Positions 8,892 through 18,665 of a stretch of DNA of 64,000 bases are shown here, piece by piece; position 1 is the stretch's first letter, and the number at the start of each line of letters is the position of its first letter. The translations under genes and the position numbers were made by a program. Location: positions 2,444,869-2,508,868 of the forward strand of contig NZ_KV917378.1 of the NCBI RefSeq assembly GCF_002019735.1, in the 5' to 3' direction. The notes under the pieces are model-generated. The model did not search any database. It had not been told where the DNA came from and was given only the letters and a program-made list of their open reading frames with translations. This stretch comes from Salipaludibacillus agaradhaerens. Its GTDB lineage: Bacteria > Bacillota > Bacilli > Bacillales > Salisediminibacteriaceae.

Positions 8892-10067
8892 TTACAAGGA
8901 TGCTGATGATTCACCTGCTGATCCACTATTTTTTTTAGCTATTTTATTGACTATTAAGTTAATGGCACCATCCCCAGTTACATTCGTAGCTGTACCAAAG
9001 CTATCTTGTGCCATATACAAAGCAATCATTAAAGCGATGGCCCCGCCACTGAAACCAAGCATTGTTTCTAAAACACCTAATGCCGCCATAATCGCACCAC
9101 CAGGTACGCCAGGGGCCGCGATCATAATAATCCCGAGCATAGCTATCACAGGTAGCATTTCTCCGATCGACGGAATACTATACTCACCTAATACTGACAT
9201 GACAGCTACAGCACAAGTCACAATCGTAATAACACTACCAGACAGGTGGATAGTCGCACATAATGGTACTGCGAAATCAGCCACTTCTTCTTTCACATTA
9301 TTTTTCTTTGTTTGCTTTAACGTGACAGGAATCGTCGCTGCACTACTCATCGTTCCGACACCTGTAAAATAAGCTGGAAGCATATTTTTAATAAGTTTAA
9401 ATGGATCTTGTTGTGTCAGGATACCTGCTACAACATATTGAATCGTAATCCACACCCAATGAGAGATAATCACCATAAGTAACACGATACCAAAGACTTG
9501 AAGTGTGTTAAAAACCTCACCTTCAGCCGCCATTTCTACAAAAATCCCAGCGATATAAATAGGCAAGAATGGAATGATAATTTTAGTGATAACGAGTTCA
9601 ATGATCTCTTTTCCTTCATCGAAAAACTTCCTGAGTGTCTCGCTATTCGTCTTCGCTATCCCTATACCGAATAAAAATGCTGTAACGAGAGCTGTTACCA
9701 CTCCCATCATAGGCGCAATTTCTAGTTCAAAAAAGCCTGCTATACCTGATCCTTCTCCTACTTCGGATTCTGTAGCATGAATAAATGGCATAACTGTAGA
9801 GGCCACAATGAAAGCAAAAATCCCAGCAAGTATTGTTGAAGCATAAGCCGTTCCAACGGTAGCCCCTACCAATCGTCCAGAGCTACTTCCAAGCTTGGAA
9901 ACACCTGATACGATAAAGAATAAAATAATAAAAGGAATTACAAACCCAATAAATTGACCGAAAATATCTTTAATCGTCACAAATAATTGCGTAATCCACT
10001 GCACATCCATAAGACCAATTAAAATACCGGCAATAATCCCAATAACTAACTTAGCAATGAGCTTCAT
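8892..10067 (-). CDS. Dicarboxylate/amino acid:cation symporter (DAACS family)
   Basis: A 391-residue transporter related to the GltP/GltT/DctP family, which imports glutamate, aspartate or C4-dicarboxylates with sodium or protons. Key motifs are present: a serine-rich hairpin GTMSSAATIPVT (about residue 239) and MAQDSFGTATNVTGDGA in place of the usual cation/substrate-binding NVxGD segment. It is at the short end for the family (usually 400-440), with a shorter N-terminal loop. The ATG at 10067 follows a GGGAG site. It is monocistronic with a strong terminator. The substrate is not decided. Confidence 0.87.
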   Translation of the reverse strand: MKLIAKLVIGIIAGILIGLMDVQWITQLFVTIKDIFGQFIGFVIPFIILFFIVSGVSKLGSSSGRLVGATVGTAYASTILAGIFAFIVASTVMPFIHATESEVGEGSGIAGFFELEIAPMMGVVTALVTAFLFGIGIAKTNSETLRKFFDEGKEIIELVITKIIIPFLPIYIAGIFVEMAAEGEVFNTLQVFGIVLLMVIISHWVWITIQYVVAGILTQQDPFKLIKNMLPAYFTGVGTMSSAATIPVTLKQTKKNNVKEEVADFAVPLCATIHLSGSVITIVTCAVAVMSVLGEYSIPSIGEMLPVIAMLGIIMIAAPGVPGGAIMAALGVLETMLGFSGGAIALMIALYMAQDSFGTATNVTGDGAINLIVNKIAKKNSGSAGESSASL

Positions 10068-10404
10068 CGTTTTTCTCCCACCCTCATTATTCTAAATATT
10101 TAGATATAACTGCCCTATTATAATGCGTAATTACCGACAGAAAAACAAGTCTTTCATAAATATTCAGAACAATCGGAATTAACTAATTTATATCAACTAT
10201 CCTTAGTTTATGAGTGTGTAACCGCTTTAATGTCCTCTCAGAAAAAATAAAAATATTTCTCCAGAGGACACTCTGCTTTCTAGCCTTAAATTGGTTGTAA
10301 ATGGATGTGTTGCTACTATTCAGCATTTTCCTTAGCTCACATCATACTTCTATTACCTTCTTTTCATGACATAAGCTCATTGGAAACTTGTCCCTGACAA
10401 ATGG
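10068..10404. other. Intergenic, no gene seen
   Basis: About 340 bp of AT-rich sequence with no coding or RNA signal found. It probably contains the symporter promoter. Confidence 0.5.
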
Positions 10405-10447
10405 CAAAAAACACCTCTTTATGAGTGACTAAACATCACATGAGGCG
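10405..10447 (-). terminator. Terminator downstream of DinB gene
   Basis: CGCCTCATGTGA pairs with TCACTCAT...GAGGTG (small bulge and one G-T pair), then TTTTTT on the minus strand. Confidence 0.6.
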
Positions 10448-10538
10448 ATTTTTATCCGTATCGTATAGTGTGATAGAAGACTTCTGCTACTTATACTCTA
10501 GAATTAAAGCTCTTTGAATGCCCTTAACTTCGGGACTC

Positions 10539-11027
10539 TTAGCCATAAAGCATAAAGAAATTCAGCTCATGGCCATTTTGTTTTAAATAATTGTAGAGTT
10601 GAGAACGGTGATGAAACACATGCGTCACGACTTCAATCAGCCATTTAATTTGCACAACACCTTCCTCCATATAGAATGCTTTAGTGGACTTCGTTAGTAA
10701 CTCTTCTTCACTTAACGACTGTATGTATGATTTGAATTGCTCAAAATTATACCGAAATTCTTCCACTAATCGAGCTGGTTCTGTGATTTCCGCAATGCGT
10801 AATTCTAATGACTGCACCTCTTCTTGAGATTTCTCTTGCATGATCATGAGGTCTGAGGCAGGAATTGACACGAGGTGGTGGACAACGTCTAACAATGTAC
10901 GCATATTATCTGCCGGCCGAAAACGCTTGTCTGCTTCATCCATCCGGAAAATTAACTTTTCACTCGTTTTAACTGCTAGTTCCAGCTCATCTAAAAGATG
11001 GTCTCGAACGTTTAATACACTACTCAT
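10539..11027 (-). CDS. DinB family protein
   Basis: A 162-residue four-helix protein of the DinB/YfiT-like superfamily, whose members often bind a metal through three histidines. Candidate ligands are in VVHHLVSIPASD and the C-terminal HVFHHRSQLYNYLK motif, which is the typical DinB ending. The ATG at 11027 is chosen over 11036 because the AGAGAGG site lies 9 bases from it and directly against the earlier ATG. It is preceded by an AraC regulator on the same strand (40-base gap), so the two may be co-transcribed. The catalytic role is unknown. Confidence 0.8.
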   Translation of the reverse strand: MSSVLNVRDHLLDELELAVKTSEKLIFRMDEADKRFRPADNMRTLLDVVHHLVSIPASDLMIMQEKSQEEVQSLELRIAEITEPARLVEEFRYNFEQFKSYIQSLSEEELLTKSTKAFYMEEGVVQIKWLIEVVTHVFHHRSQLYNYLKQNGHELNFFMLYG

Positions 11028-11066
11028 AGCTATCATCCTCTCTTTTAACTAATCCCTAAAGCAAGT

Positions 11067-11969
11067 TTAATCTTCTCTGAAATACTCGTATTGTAAAAAA
11101 CGGACATTCCTTTGAACTAGTTGACATTCTTTTACTGCCTCTACTGGGGAGATGCCATAATACCTTTTAAAATCACGGATCATATGTGGCTGATCAAAAA
11201 AACCATAGACTAAGGCGAGCGCAGACCAATCGATAGATGGTGATGTTTGCATATAATGTACCATCGCCTGAAACCTTACAATTTCGCTAAACCTTTTCGG
11301 AGTAACCCCAATCCAATTTTGAAACTTTCGATTCAATTGGCGCGTGCTTATAACTTCCTTTTTTGCAATGGATTGAATTTGTGCACTTCCTCTCGATCTA
11401 AAAATATGATGAAGGACGCTTTTCATCGTATTATCCGTCCTCATCCTTTCCCAACTGAGCAAAGAAAGTAAAAACGCTTCAGCAAACCTTACTTTACCTA
11501 CCAAGCTCTCCTCAGCAAAAAGTTGCTCTGCAGCTGTACTTTCACTTCTAGGTAAAAGAGCATCCAGCTCACATAATTGATTCTTTAAACAACTTAATGG
11601 CGTTTGAATAACACCGTATGCGCCACCGGGAAAGAATCGAATACCAAACCTACGTACGCGATTGTCCATACTGTACGAGATCACAAATGGCCGCTCCATT
11701 AACCCACAATATCTCACATAATAAGCATTATCAGCGATATGGTGTTCAAATAAAATATCACAGCATCCGTCCGGAATGACACGATCAACTGTTGTCTTAC
11801 TAGCAATCTGCAATCTCGAATTGTCATTGTCTCCTTCAGGCTCTGAATACCAGTAACATGACACATAAGGACGCAAAGCTTCTGAAGGCGCTATTTCAGT
11901 ATATGAACTCACAGCAGTTCGACCATTCGCTTGAACAGGATGAAACATTCTCTGTAATTTATCATCCAT
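11067..11969 (-). CDS. AraC family transcriptional regulator
   Basis: A 300-residue regulator. The N-terminal half (about 20-170) is a sensor domain similar to that of DUF6597-type regulators (RPYVSCYWYSEP; IPDGCCDILFEH; GIRFFPGGAYGVI). The C-terminal half carries the two AraC helix-turn-helix motifs (ISTRQLNRKFQNWIGVTPKR and ALVYGFFDQPHMIRDFKRYY). It lies upstream of a DinB gene on the same strand, a frequent pairing. The inducer is unknown. The start codon at 11969 lacks a strong ribosome binding site, so it is approximate. Confidence 0.85.
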   Translation of the reverse strand: MDDKLQRMFHPVQANGRTAVSSYTEIAPSEALRPYVSCYWYSEPEGDNDNSRLQIASKTTVDRVIPDGCCDILFEHHIADNAYYVRYCGLMERPFVISYSMDNRVRRFGIRFFPGGAYGVIQTPLSCLKNQLCELDALLPRSESTAAEQLFAEESLVGKVRFAEAFLLSLLSWERMRTDNTMKSVLHHIFRSRGSAQIQSIAKKEVISTRQLNRKFQNWIGVTPKRFSEIVRFQAMVHYMQTSPSIDWSALALVYGFFDQPHMIRDFKRYYGISPVEAVKECQLVQRNVRFLQYEYFRED

Positions 11970-12211
11970 TAAAATCCCTCATTTTTCTGTCGTGTCTTCA
12001 CTTTAACTATACGCTGAGAACGGAAAGAGCTCAATACAAGGCATTTGTCATCCTAGTTAGTTTGAGTCTACTTTTTTAATGCTAGAAATTAAAATCGTAG
12101 GCTATTTAATACGAATAAGGCTTAATTAAACGTTTGATTAACTAAAAGGTGTCCTATTTTAACCCACGTCACACTTAACTCTCTTAAATAACGATCGTTA
12201 TTTGCCCGATC

Positions 12212-12358
12212 ACAAAACGAACCTTCAATCAGGGGACGTTTGCTTTCTTCTCCCACTAATTGATAGTTGAGTTAACCAGGACTTTAGCAGCGGTTAGCTC
12301 CCATCCTATATTGATTGTGCTCTCTATTTTGAGCCGGAAGCTTTACGGACGGTAAATA
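12212..12358 (+). repeat. Dispersed element, full short form
   Basis: Has the first hairpin, the AGCAGCGGTTAGC segment and a diverged third hairpin. It sits between the AraC gene and pdxK, about 115 bp upstream of pdxK. The remaining intergenic sequence (11970-12211) shows nothing else. Confidence 0.7.
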
Positions 12359-12472
12359 GGGCTCATGACGAGTCCAAAATTCTCACACCTTACAAGAAAC
12401 TGAATTAACGTTATAATAGACTAAACGAATGGCCATTGGGATTTATCTTAATGGGTAAGGAGGAATATGTGA

Positions 12473-13288
12473 ATGTCTTTAGAAAAAGTGTTAACAATCG
12501 CTGGTTCAGATAGTAGCGGTGGTGCAGGAATTCAGGCAGATTTAAAAACGTTCCAGGATCTCGGTGTATATGGTATGAGTGCCCTCACAACTATCGTGAC
12601 GATGGATCCTGATAATAATTGGTCCCACGGTGTTTTCCCTCAACAAACGGACACCGTACAGCAACAATTAAAGACGATCGTTGATGGCATCGGTGTCTCT
12701 GCTATGAAAACGGGCATGCTCGGTTCTGTAGAGATCGTTGAGCTTGTATCAAACACGATTAAAGCGAATAAACTTAAAAATACTGTTGTTGACCCTGTCA
12801 TGGTTTGTAAAGGTGAAGATGACGTCCTTCACCCTGAAACGGCAGAAAGCATGAAACAGCTGTTAGTCCCTAAAGCAACCATTGTGACCCCAAATTTATT
12901 TGAAGCTTGGCAACTAAGCGGGGTTGGGCCAATTAAAACAGTCGAGCAAATGAAAGAAGCTGCTGAAAAAATTCATCGTTTAGGTGCTTCACATGTTCTA
13001 ATTAAAGGAGGAAGTAAGCTGAGCCACGACAAAGCAGTGGATGTCTTATATGACGGTCATGCGTTTGAGTTACTAGAATCTGATAAAATTGAGACACCTT
13101 ATGTGCACGGGGCTGGCTGTACGTATTCAGCTGCCATTACAGCGGAACTAGCGAAAGGCTCTGACGTAAAAACGGCTGTGCAGACAGCAAAAGCGTTTAT
13201 TACCGAAGCCATTAAAGCATCGTTTAAACTAAATCAATTTATCGGACCTGTCAATCACGGCGCTTACCGCCGACAATTAAATGGCTAA
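12473..13288 (+). CDS. pdxK: Pyridoxine/pyridoxal kinase
   Basis: A 271-residue ribokinase-fold kinase. It aligns closely, from memory, with B. subtilis PdxK (formerly annotated ThiD/YjbV), which phosphorylates pyridoxine, pyridoxal and pyridoxamine in vitamin B6 salvage. Diagnostic segments: LTIAGSDSSGGAGIQADLKT at the N terminus, AMKTGMLGS, VVDPVMVCKGEDDVL, TPNLFEAWQLSG, and the catalytic anion-hole motif HGAGCTYSAA near residue 209. The length matches the family. The ATG at 12473 has an AAGGAGG site 9 bases upstream. It is monocistronic. Confidence 0.93.
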   Translation: MSLEKVLTIAGSDSSGGAGIQADLKTFQDLGVYGMSALTTIVTMDPDNNWSHGVFPQQTDTVQQQLKTIVDGIGVSAMKTGMLGSVEIVELVSNTIKANKLKNTVVDPVMVCKGEDDVLHPETAESMKQLLVPKATIVTPNLFEAWQLSGVGPIKTVEQMKEAAEKIHRLGASHVLIKGGSKLSHDKAVDVLYDGHAFELLESDKIETPYVHGAGCTYSAAITAELAKGSDVKTAVQTAKAFITEAIKASFKLNQFIGPVNHGAYRRQLNG

Positions 13289-13300
13289 TAGGAAATAGGG

Positions 13301-13334
13301 GGATGCCTCAGCATTTTGGGGTGTCCTTTTCTTA
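13301..13334 (+). terminator. Terminator after pdxK
   Basis: GGATGCCTCA pairs with TGGGGTGTCC (G-T pairs allowed), followed by TTTTCTT. Confidence 0.6.
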
Positions 13335-13452
13335 ATCGATTTTTTAATAACCTTATTAATGTTTCAGTTCCTTTTCAACATGTTTTCCTTGCTTTCTTAA
13401 GGACGGCGGGATTCCATTCCCTACATATTGCTCTCCCCTTATGAACTCATCG

Positions 13453-13812
13453 TTAAATCTCATATATGCTAAACAAGCGGTATTCGATTTGCTTTAATCC
13501 TAACTGGCACTCACTCTCATCGTTGTCTCGCGCACTGACCTTAAATTTCTCTACTTCTAATTCAATATCTTGGTAGTCTTCTAGCTCCCCAAGCATTTGC
13601 ATTTTCCACTTTCGATTGTCATATTCCTTTTTGAACGCTTCCATACTTATTATCGCTTCACGCCATTCATGATTTTCCACTTGCTGTTGCATATGGCCAA
13701 TATAGTCGAACAAAACCTGATCTTTTTCAGATTTCATGATTTCCCCTGTATGACAACCTGCAATAAGTGTCAAAATAAGAATCATCCTTGCGAGTTCACT
13801 GACTCTAACCAT
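13453..13812 (-). CDS. DUF4363-like lipoprotein
   Basis: A 119-residue protein with a short signal sequence ending in a lipobox (LIAGC, Cys at residue 19), so it is predicted to be lipid-anchored outside the membrane. The mature part is helical and charged, with NHEWREAIISMEAFKKEYDN and a late D-rich helix, matching the general pattern of DUF4363. It is divergent from a DUF421 gene (starts 83 bp apart). DUF421 and DUF4363 genes are commonly neighbours in Bacillaceae, which supports the call. Function unknown. Confidence 0.55.
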   Translation of the reverse strand: MVRVSELARMILILTLIAGCHTGEIMKSEKDQVLFDYIGHMQQQVENHEWREAIISMEAFKKEYDNRKWKMQMLGELEDYQDIELEVEKFKVSARDNDESECQLGLKQIEYRLFSIYEI

Positions 13813-13895
13813 GTAATCACTCCCTGATGTTAAGTGTCTATATCAGTTTTCCCAACAACGACTAAAAATACATCTCACACTACTAGGAGGTTGTC

Positions 13896-14762
13896 ATGAC
13901 TGATCTAGGAAATGTCCTCATCCGCGGTATAATCGGCTTTGTATTATTACTCTTACTAGCACGCATAATGGGCAAAAAACATATCACTGACATGACGTTT
14001 TACGAGTACATTGTAGGTATTGCTATCGGGAGTATCGCAGCTGAATTAACATTCAGCCCTCACGTCAGAATGTCTAACTTTATTTTAGGTATGATCGTTT
14101 GGGCGCTCTTGCCTGTGATGGCTTCGAAAATAGAATTACACTCATTTCGTTTTCGTAAACTCTCTGAAGGTATGCCCACTGTTCTTATTGAAAACGGGAA
14201 AATATTAGAGGAAAACTTAAAAAAGGAGAGCTTAACAGTAGATGAGCTTATGATTCACTTGCGCCAAAAGGATGCGTTTTCTCTTGCTGATATAGAATCT
14301 GCTGTCATGGAAAAAAGCGGCCTTATTAGCGTTTTAAAGAAAAAGAATAGGCAACCCGTGACACCTAAAGACATTGGACTCCTTACGCCAAAAGAGTCGT
14401 TTCCTACTATCGTGATCATCGATGGAAATTTACTGGAAAGGAGTTTACAAGAGCATGGTTATACAAAGGAATGGCTCCTAGCAGAACTGATGAAACAAGG
14501 TGCAAATGATCCTCATGATGTTTTCCTTGCGCAAATTGATTCATCGGGCAATCTATATGTGGATTTTTATAACGACAACGACACACATGCTCCTAAAATG
14601 AAAGAGAAGCTATTAACGGCTGCAAGCGTAAAACAACTTCAAGCAGATTTAAAACGTTTTTCTATGGCATCAACGAATCAACAAGCGAAAACGTTGTATC
14701 AACACCATGCCGATCACATGGATCAGTTAATTAACGATCTATCAACCTACATGGTAGACTGA
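13896..14762 (+). CDS. DUF421 (YetF-like) membrane protein
   Basis: A 288-residue protein with three N-terminal transmembrane helices (about residues 8-24, 35-51, 60-78) and a cytoplasmic DUF421 domain. Typical blocks: ARIMGKKHITDMTFYEYIVG, GSIAAELTF, GMPTVLIENGKI and the LRQKDAFSLADIESAVMEKS region. Family members (YetF, YrbG, YdfS, YcaP) are membrane proteins, some linked to spore germination. The C-terminal about 60 residues after YVDFYND are an extra, less conserved tail. The ATG at 13896 has a GGAGG site close upstream. Confidence 0.85.
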   Translation: MTDLGNVLIRGIIGFVLLLLLARIMGKKHITDMTFYEYIVGIAIGSIAAELTFSPHVRMSNFILGMIVWALLPVMASKIELHSFRFRKLSEGMPTVLIENGKILEENLKKESLTVDELMIHLRQKDAFSLADIESAVMEKSGLISVLKKKNRQPVTPKDIGLLTPKESFPTIVIIDGNLLERSLQEHGYTKEWLLAELMKQGANDPHDVFLAQIDSSGNLYVDFYNDNDTHAPKMKEKLLTAASVKQLQADLKRFSMASTNQQAKTLYQHHADHMDQLINDLSTYMVD

Positions 14763-14864
14763 CTTATCGTTTAGCTATATCATTGCTTAAAACACGGCTT
14801 CTTTACAGTTCTTTATACAGTGAAAGACGCCCTTCTATATACATAAAAACACTCGTCACCATAT

Positions 14865-15013
14865 ATAAAATGAACCTCCAATCAGTTGGGATTTTCGTTC
14901 TTTTTCCACTGATTGGTCGCTGAATGAATCAAAACAGCTCCCGCCTAAATAGCGTTACCTACCTCCCTCTCTATTTTGAGCAAGGGGGTTTACGGACGGT
15001 TATCTGTGATAAA
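14865..15013 (+). repeat. Dispersed element, short form
   Basis: ATAAAATGAACCTCCAATCA...GGTTATCTGTGATAAA. The GCGTCCG arm is deleted while its partner ACGGACGG is kept. It lies between DUF421 and the convergent MFS gene. Confidence 0.75.
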
Positions 15014-15053
15014 CTGATCTCCCTTTTCTTCTAATCAATCACTCACAAGTAAA

Positions 15054-15078
15054 CCCTCCATTGAATGAAGATGGAGGG
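15054..15078 (-). terminator. Terminator after MFS gene
   Basis: CCCTCCAT/ATGGAGGG arms immediately downstream of the MFS stop. The T tail on the minus strand is weak. Confidence 0.5.
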
Positions 15079-15083
15079 CTAAG

Positions 15084-16505
15084 TTATTCAGAGCTAACAG
15101 CTGCCTGTTGTTCGCTGGATGCCCGCGGTACCGTTTTCTTTATTTTAAAGGATAGTATGAAGCCAACGACGGTGAGTACACCGATCATACCCAGGGCGAT
15201 AATTGCTCCAAATATATCCGGTCGTGCCACAATATCTCCAGCAGTTTGCTCTGCAGTGGTCATGGTACTGACTAATAAGGCGGTCCCAATTGACGCTGCC
15301 ATCTGACGTATCGTGTTCGTCATGGCTGCACCATGTGGAATCCATTTACGCGGCATGGCATTTAACCCAGCAGTATTGACGGGCATCATCACCATAGAAA
15401 AACCAAACATGCGAACGGCGTACATAATCGTTAAATACATGAGCGACGTCGTTGTATCAATAAATAACAGGGCAAATGTTGAGATCGTCATAATCATTAA
15501 ACCGGGAATGGCCAATGCCCTTGCCCCAATTTTGTCAAAAATCCTGCCGGTAATTGGTGCCATTAACCCGGCTATAAGCGCCCCTGGAAAGAGGACAATA
15601 CCTGCTTCAACTGCTGAAAAGCCCCTCATATTTTGCATATACAGAGGAATGATCGTTTCAAGACCGATTAAACCTAAAAATCCGATACTACAGATAATTG
15701 TTGAAAGAGTAAAGATGCGTTTTTTAAATACCCGAAACTCAAGCATTGGATGAGCCATTCGCAACTGACGTAGGATAAATGCCACAACAGCGATCACAGC
15801 GACTAACAATACAATAATGGTAATCGGACTTCCCCATCCGTTATTGCCCGCACTTGTGAAACCGTACAATAACCCGCCGAACCCAAAGGACGATAATATA
15901 ATAGATATAGGATCTACTTTCGGGTCCTTAAGATCCGTAACATTTGGCATCTTCACATAGGCCACCACAATCATGATCAGAGCTAAAGGAAGAATCCCAT
16001 AGAATAAAAAGCGCCATTCATAATTAGAAGTCACCCATCCTGAGAGCGTGGGGCCAATAGCTGGCGCGAACGAAATGACTAAGCCGATATACCCCATCGC
16101 TGCCCCTCGGCGTTCTACAGGGAATATTAACAAAAAGACCGTTTGCATCAGCGGCAGCATGACGCCTGCGCCCGCTGATTGGATGATCCTTCCTGTTAAC
16201 AGCACAGGATAATTCGTTGCGACAGCCCCTATCAACGTGCCTAGCGTAAAAATCCCCATCGCTGTCAAAAATAGCTGACGAGTCGTAAACTTTTCTAACA
16301 AAAAAGCAGAGATAGGAATCATAATACCGTTTACAAGCATAAAAACAGTTGTTAACCATTGTGCTGTATTCGCTGTAATATTCATCTCCTGCATAATCGG
16401 TGGAATGGCCGTAATCATCAGTGTTTGGTTTAGGATGGCAATAAATGAGCCTGCTATTAGTAACGCTGCAATCAAAACTTTACTGTAATTCTCTGTCTGT
16501 GTCAT
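15084..16505 (-). CDS. MFS drug transporter, DHA2 (EmrB/LmrB-like)
   Basis: A 473-residue transporter with about 14 hydrophobic segments, the size and layout of the DHA2 drug:proton antiporters. Motifs: LNQTLMITAIPPIMQEM in helix 1, QWLTTVFMLVNGIMIP, GRIIQSAGAGVMLPL, and motif C as GPTLSGW near residues 151-157. Relatives such as LmrB of B. subtilis export lincosamides and other drugs, but the substrate here is unknown. No regulator gene is adjacent. The ATG at 16505 follows a GAGGGAT-type site. Confidence 0.87.
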   Translation of the reverse strand: MTQTENYSKVLIAALLIAGSFIAILNQTLMITAIPPIMQEMNITANTAQWLTTVFMLVNGIMIPISAFLLEKFTTRQLFLTAMGIFTLGTLIGAVATNYPVLLTGRIIQSAGAGVMLPLMQTVFLLIFPVERRGAAMGYIGLVISFAPAIGPTLSGWVTSNYEWRFLFYGILPLALIMIVVAYVKMPNVTDLKDPKVDPISIILSSFGFGGLLYGFTSAGNNGWGSPITIIVLLVAVIAVVAFILRQLRMAHPMLEFRVFKKRIFTLSTIICSIGFLGLIGLETIIPLYMQNMRGFSAVEAGIVLFPGALIAGLMAPITGRIFDKIGARALAIPGLMIMTISTFALLFIDTTTSLMYLTIMYAVRMFGFSMVMMPVNTAGLNAMPRKWIPHGAAMTNTIRQMAASIGTALLVSTMTTAEQTAGDIVARPDIFGAIIALGMIGVLTVVGFILSFKIKKTVPRASSEQQAAVSSE

Positions 16506-16642
16506 AAAAATCCCTCTTCACTATCTAAAATAGACTGTCCACCACCTTCAACCTTACCTTTTACTAACGACGATCAAAAAGACACCCAGCATAACACCTT
16601 GGCCAGGTTAACAGTTAATGTGAGTGAAAACAGATTGCCCCT

Positions 16643-16799
16643 ATAAAACGAACTTTCAATCAGTGGTGCTTTCGTTTCCATTCCACTTATTGTTAGTTGC
16701 ATAAATCAGGACATGAGCGTCCGTTGTCTCCCGCCTATATAGATTTATCTATTCTCTATTTTGACCTGGGAGTTTTACGTGGTTATCATCTATGATAAA
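16643..16799 (+). repeat. Dispersed element, full short form
   Basis: About 157 bp, ATAAAACGAACTTTCAATCA to CTATGATAAA, with the GCGTCCG arm and third hairpin recognisable. The remainder of 16506-16921 shows no gene. Confidence 0.75.
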
Positions 16800-16921
16800 C
16801 GAAAGAATAAGCTTTATGTACCTTCCCTCTCCGTATCCTTTAAAATAACCGTATGATATTTCGTGTAACTAATTAAAATTATACTCCTCTTAACGGAACG
16901 TGACAAATGTATTTTTAACCA

Positions 16922-16966
16922 ACAAAAAAGCTTGAGGTAACGAGTGTAAATCGTCCCCCAAGCTTA
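16922..16966 (-). terminator. Terminator after lipoprotein gene
   Basis: AAGCTTG/CAAGCTT arms with a long loop and a TTTTTT tail on the minus strand. Confidence 0.6.
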
Positions 16967-16982
16967 AAATTCATATATCTCA

Positions 16983-18245
16983 CTATTCTAACGGTAAATC
17001 AAATTCTAATTCTAGACCTTTAAACAGATCTTGAGCTTCAGCGTCTCTAAAAGGGCCCACTTCTAATTTTAGTTCATCATAAATGTTAAAATATTTTTTC
17101 TGAAAAATAAATGTCAAATAAGCTTCACCTGATTGTCCTGGCTCTAGATCATTTTGTGACACTGCGCTTCCTGTAGATGATAAGTAACGTCCTTCACCAT
17201 CATTTGCATTTACCATAGAATCTAACATGAATAAGCTCACTGTTTCATCTGACTCATTATCAACGAGTAACTTGGCTGTCAAAATAACGATGTCTTCTCC
17301 CTCAAAATTACTAAATCTTGCTTCATTGGCCTCATTAGGAACGAAATCCACATACTGAACGCCTTCCACTGTTGCCGTTACTCCCTCAAGTTCTTGAGAG
17401 TCATTTAAATCAGCCACCTCAGCAAACAATGTTTTTTCTCCCATATTGTTTGCTGTAAAATCATCACGGTAAAAATCATGTGCTTCCGTTGCTTCTCCCG
17501 CTTGTTCTTCAGTCACGTTAAAATCAAACGTTTGATCTCCTCCAAGGGAATCACTGTATTCTCCTGTTTCAGAAGCATTGCCTTCGATGATATAACGAGC
17601 ACCATTTTCTAACATTTCGTCAAACTGATCGTTTGTCACACGAGATGCGAACCAAAATTCTTGTTCTGTATTAGCTTTAAACATATTGACATCAGCATCT
17701 GCCTTTAATTGACGTTCTTCAGGAACGTACATTCTTGCTGAATGAACAACATTATGATTATCTGCAAGTCTAATCCCTAAATTAGCATTATAGTACACAT
17801 CATTATCCCGTGTATTTTCGAGCGTTGCTTTTGCTGTGACAACATAACCTTCCCGCTCATCGCCAAAATTGTTAGCATGATTAGCATGCATATCTGTCAC
17901 TTTAACTACTTCATATGCTTCAACGGTAATGGTAAAACCATCCATATCGTTTACATAATTAGCATCAGTATTCGTATAAATAAGTTCTAAGTCTCCGTCT
18001 GTTTCCTCACCGACAAAGGTATTGAAGATTTCTCCTTCTGTCACTTCTGTCTCTGGTTGTTCGTCAACTTCTTCATTTTCTTCATTGTTAGTTTCTTCTT
18101 CGTCATTTACTTCTTCATTTTCTTCCGCATTCTCGTTCGCCGCAGCGGCTTCATTCTCATTATTGTTTTCGTCGTTCGCTCCACATGCTGCTAAAAGAAC
18201 AAGTGTGGATAAGGCAACTCCTACTAATTTTTTACTGCGTAGCAT
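16983..18245 (-). CDS. Acidic cell-surface lipoprotein (DUF5068-like)
   Basis: A 420-residue exported protein. A lysine-rich signal sequence ends in the lipobox LLAAC (Cys about residue 21), followed by a roughly 45-residue, very acidic, low-complexity linker rich in Asn and Glu, then two similar beta-rich halves (about 90-250 and 260-415). The halves carry matching patterns such as GYVVTAKATLENTRDNDVYY and IVILTAKLLVDNESDETVSL, which suggests an internal duplication like that of DUF4352/DUF5068 lipoproteins. The acidic bias fits life in salty or alkaline medium. The role is unknown. Confidence 0.7.
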   Translation of the reverse strand: MLRSKKLVGVALSTLVLLAACGANDENNNENEAAAANENAEENEEVNDEEETNNEENEEVDEQPETEVTEGEIFNTFVGEETDGDLELIYTNTDANYVNDMDGFTITVEAYEVVKVTDMHANHANNFGDEREGYVVTAKATLENTRDNDVYYNANLGIRLADNHNVVHSARMYVPEERQLKADADVNMFKANTEQEFWFASRVTNDQFDEMLENGARYIIEGNASETGEYSDSLGGDQTFDFNVTEEQAGEATEAHDFYRDDFTANNMGEKTLFAEVADLNDSQELEGVTATVEGVQYVDFVPNEANEARFSNFEGEDIVILTAKLLVDNESDETVSLFMLDSMVNANDGEGRYLSSTGSAVSQNDLEPGQSGEAYLTFIFQKKYFNIYDELKLEVGPFRDAEAQDLFKGLELEFDLPLE

Positions 18246-18616
18246 ACTAACATCCTTCCTCTTTCTGCGTAATAAAGAACATTATGGCATAAAGCGCCCT
18301 ATTTCACATCCTCCTAAAAAATCAGGAAATAAGTCGGTATTTTTACAAATTTACTCCTGTATGATTACATAATATTAACTTAGATAATCATAAATCTATG
18401 ACTTTTCACTAGTAAACAAGTTGATATCCTACCACATATTGATATATAAAGGGGATTTTTCATGTTGTTGGGACCTTTTCACTATTTCGCTCTTAACGAC
18501 TTTGATCTATTCTATTAGACCTATAATTATTAAGTCTCATTTTTTAAAACATGAAACACCCTTTTGCTAGGCGTCTTTCCTTCATGACACCGCCCTCAAT
18601 TAAATTCCCCCATACG
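18246..18616. other. Intergenic, no gene seen
   Basis: Contains the lipoprotein promoter region and AT-rich sequence. An 18-codon ORF with an AAAGGGG site near 18462 is too short to support. Confidence 0.45.
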
Positions 18617-18665
18617 TCACCGTGTTAGACGGGTCCTTCGTTCGCTCAGGATCCCCCTTATTTTT

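Noticed and set aside
15145-16359. Several ORFs opposite or shifted within the DHA2 MFS gene
   Set aside because: They overlap a full-length 473-residue transporter with clear motifs and lack start signals.
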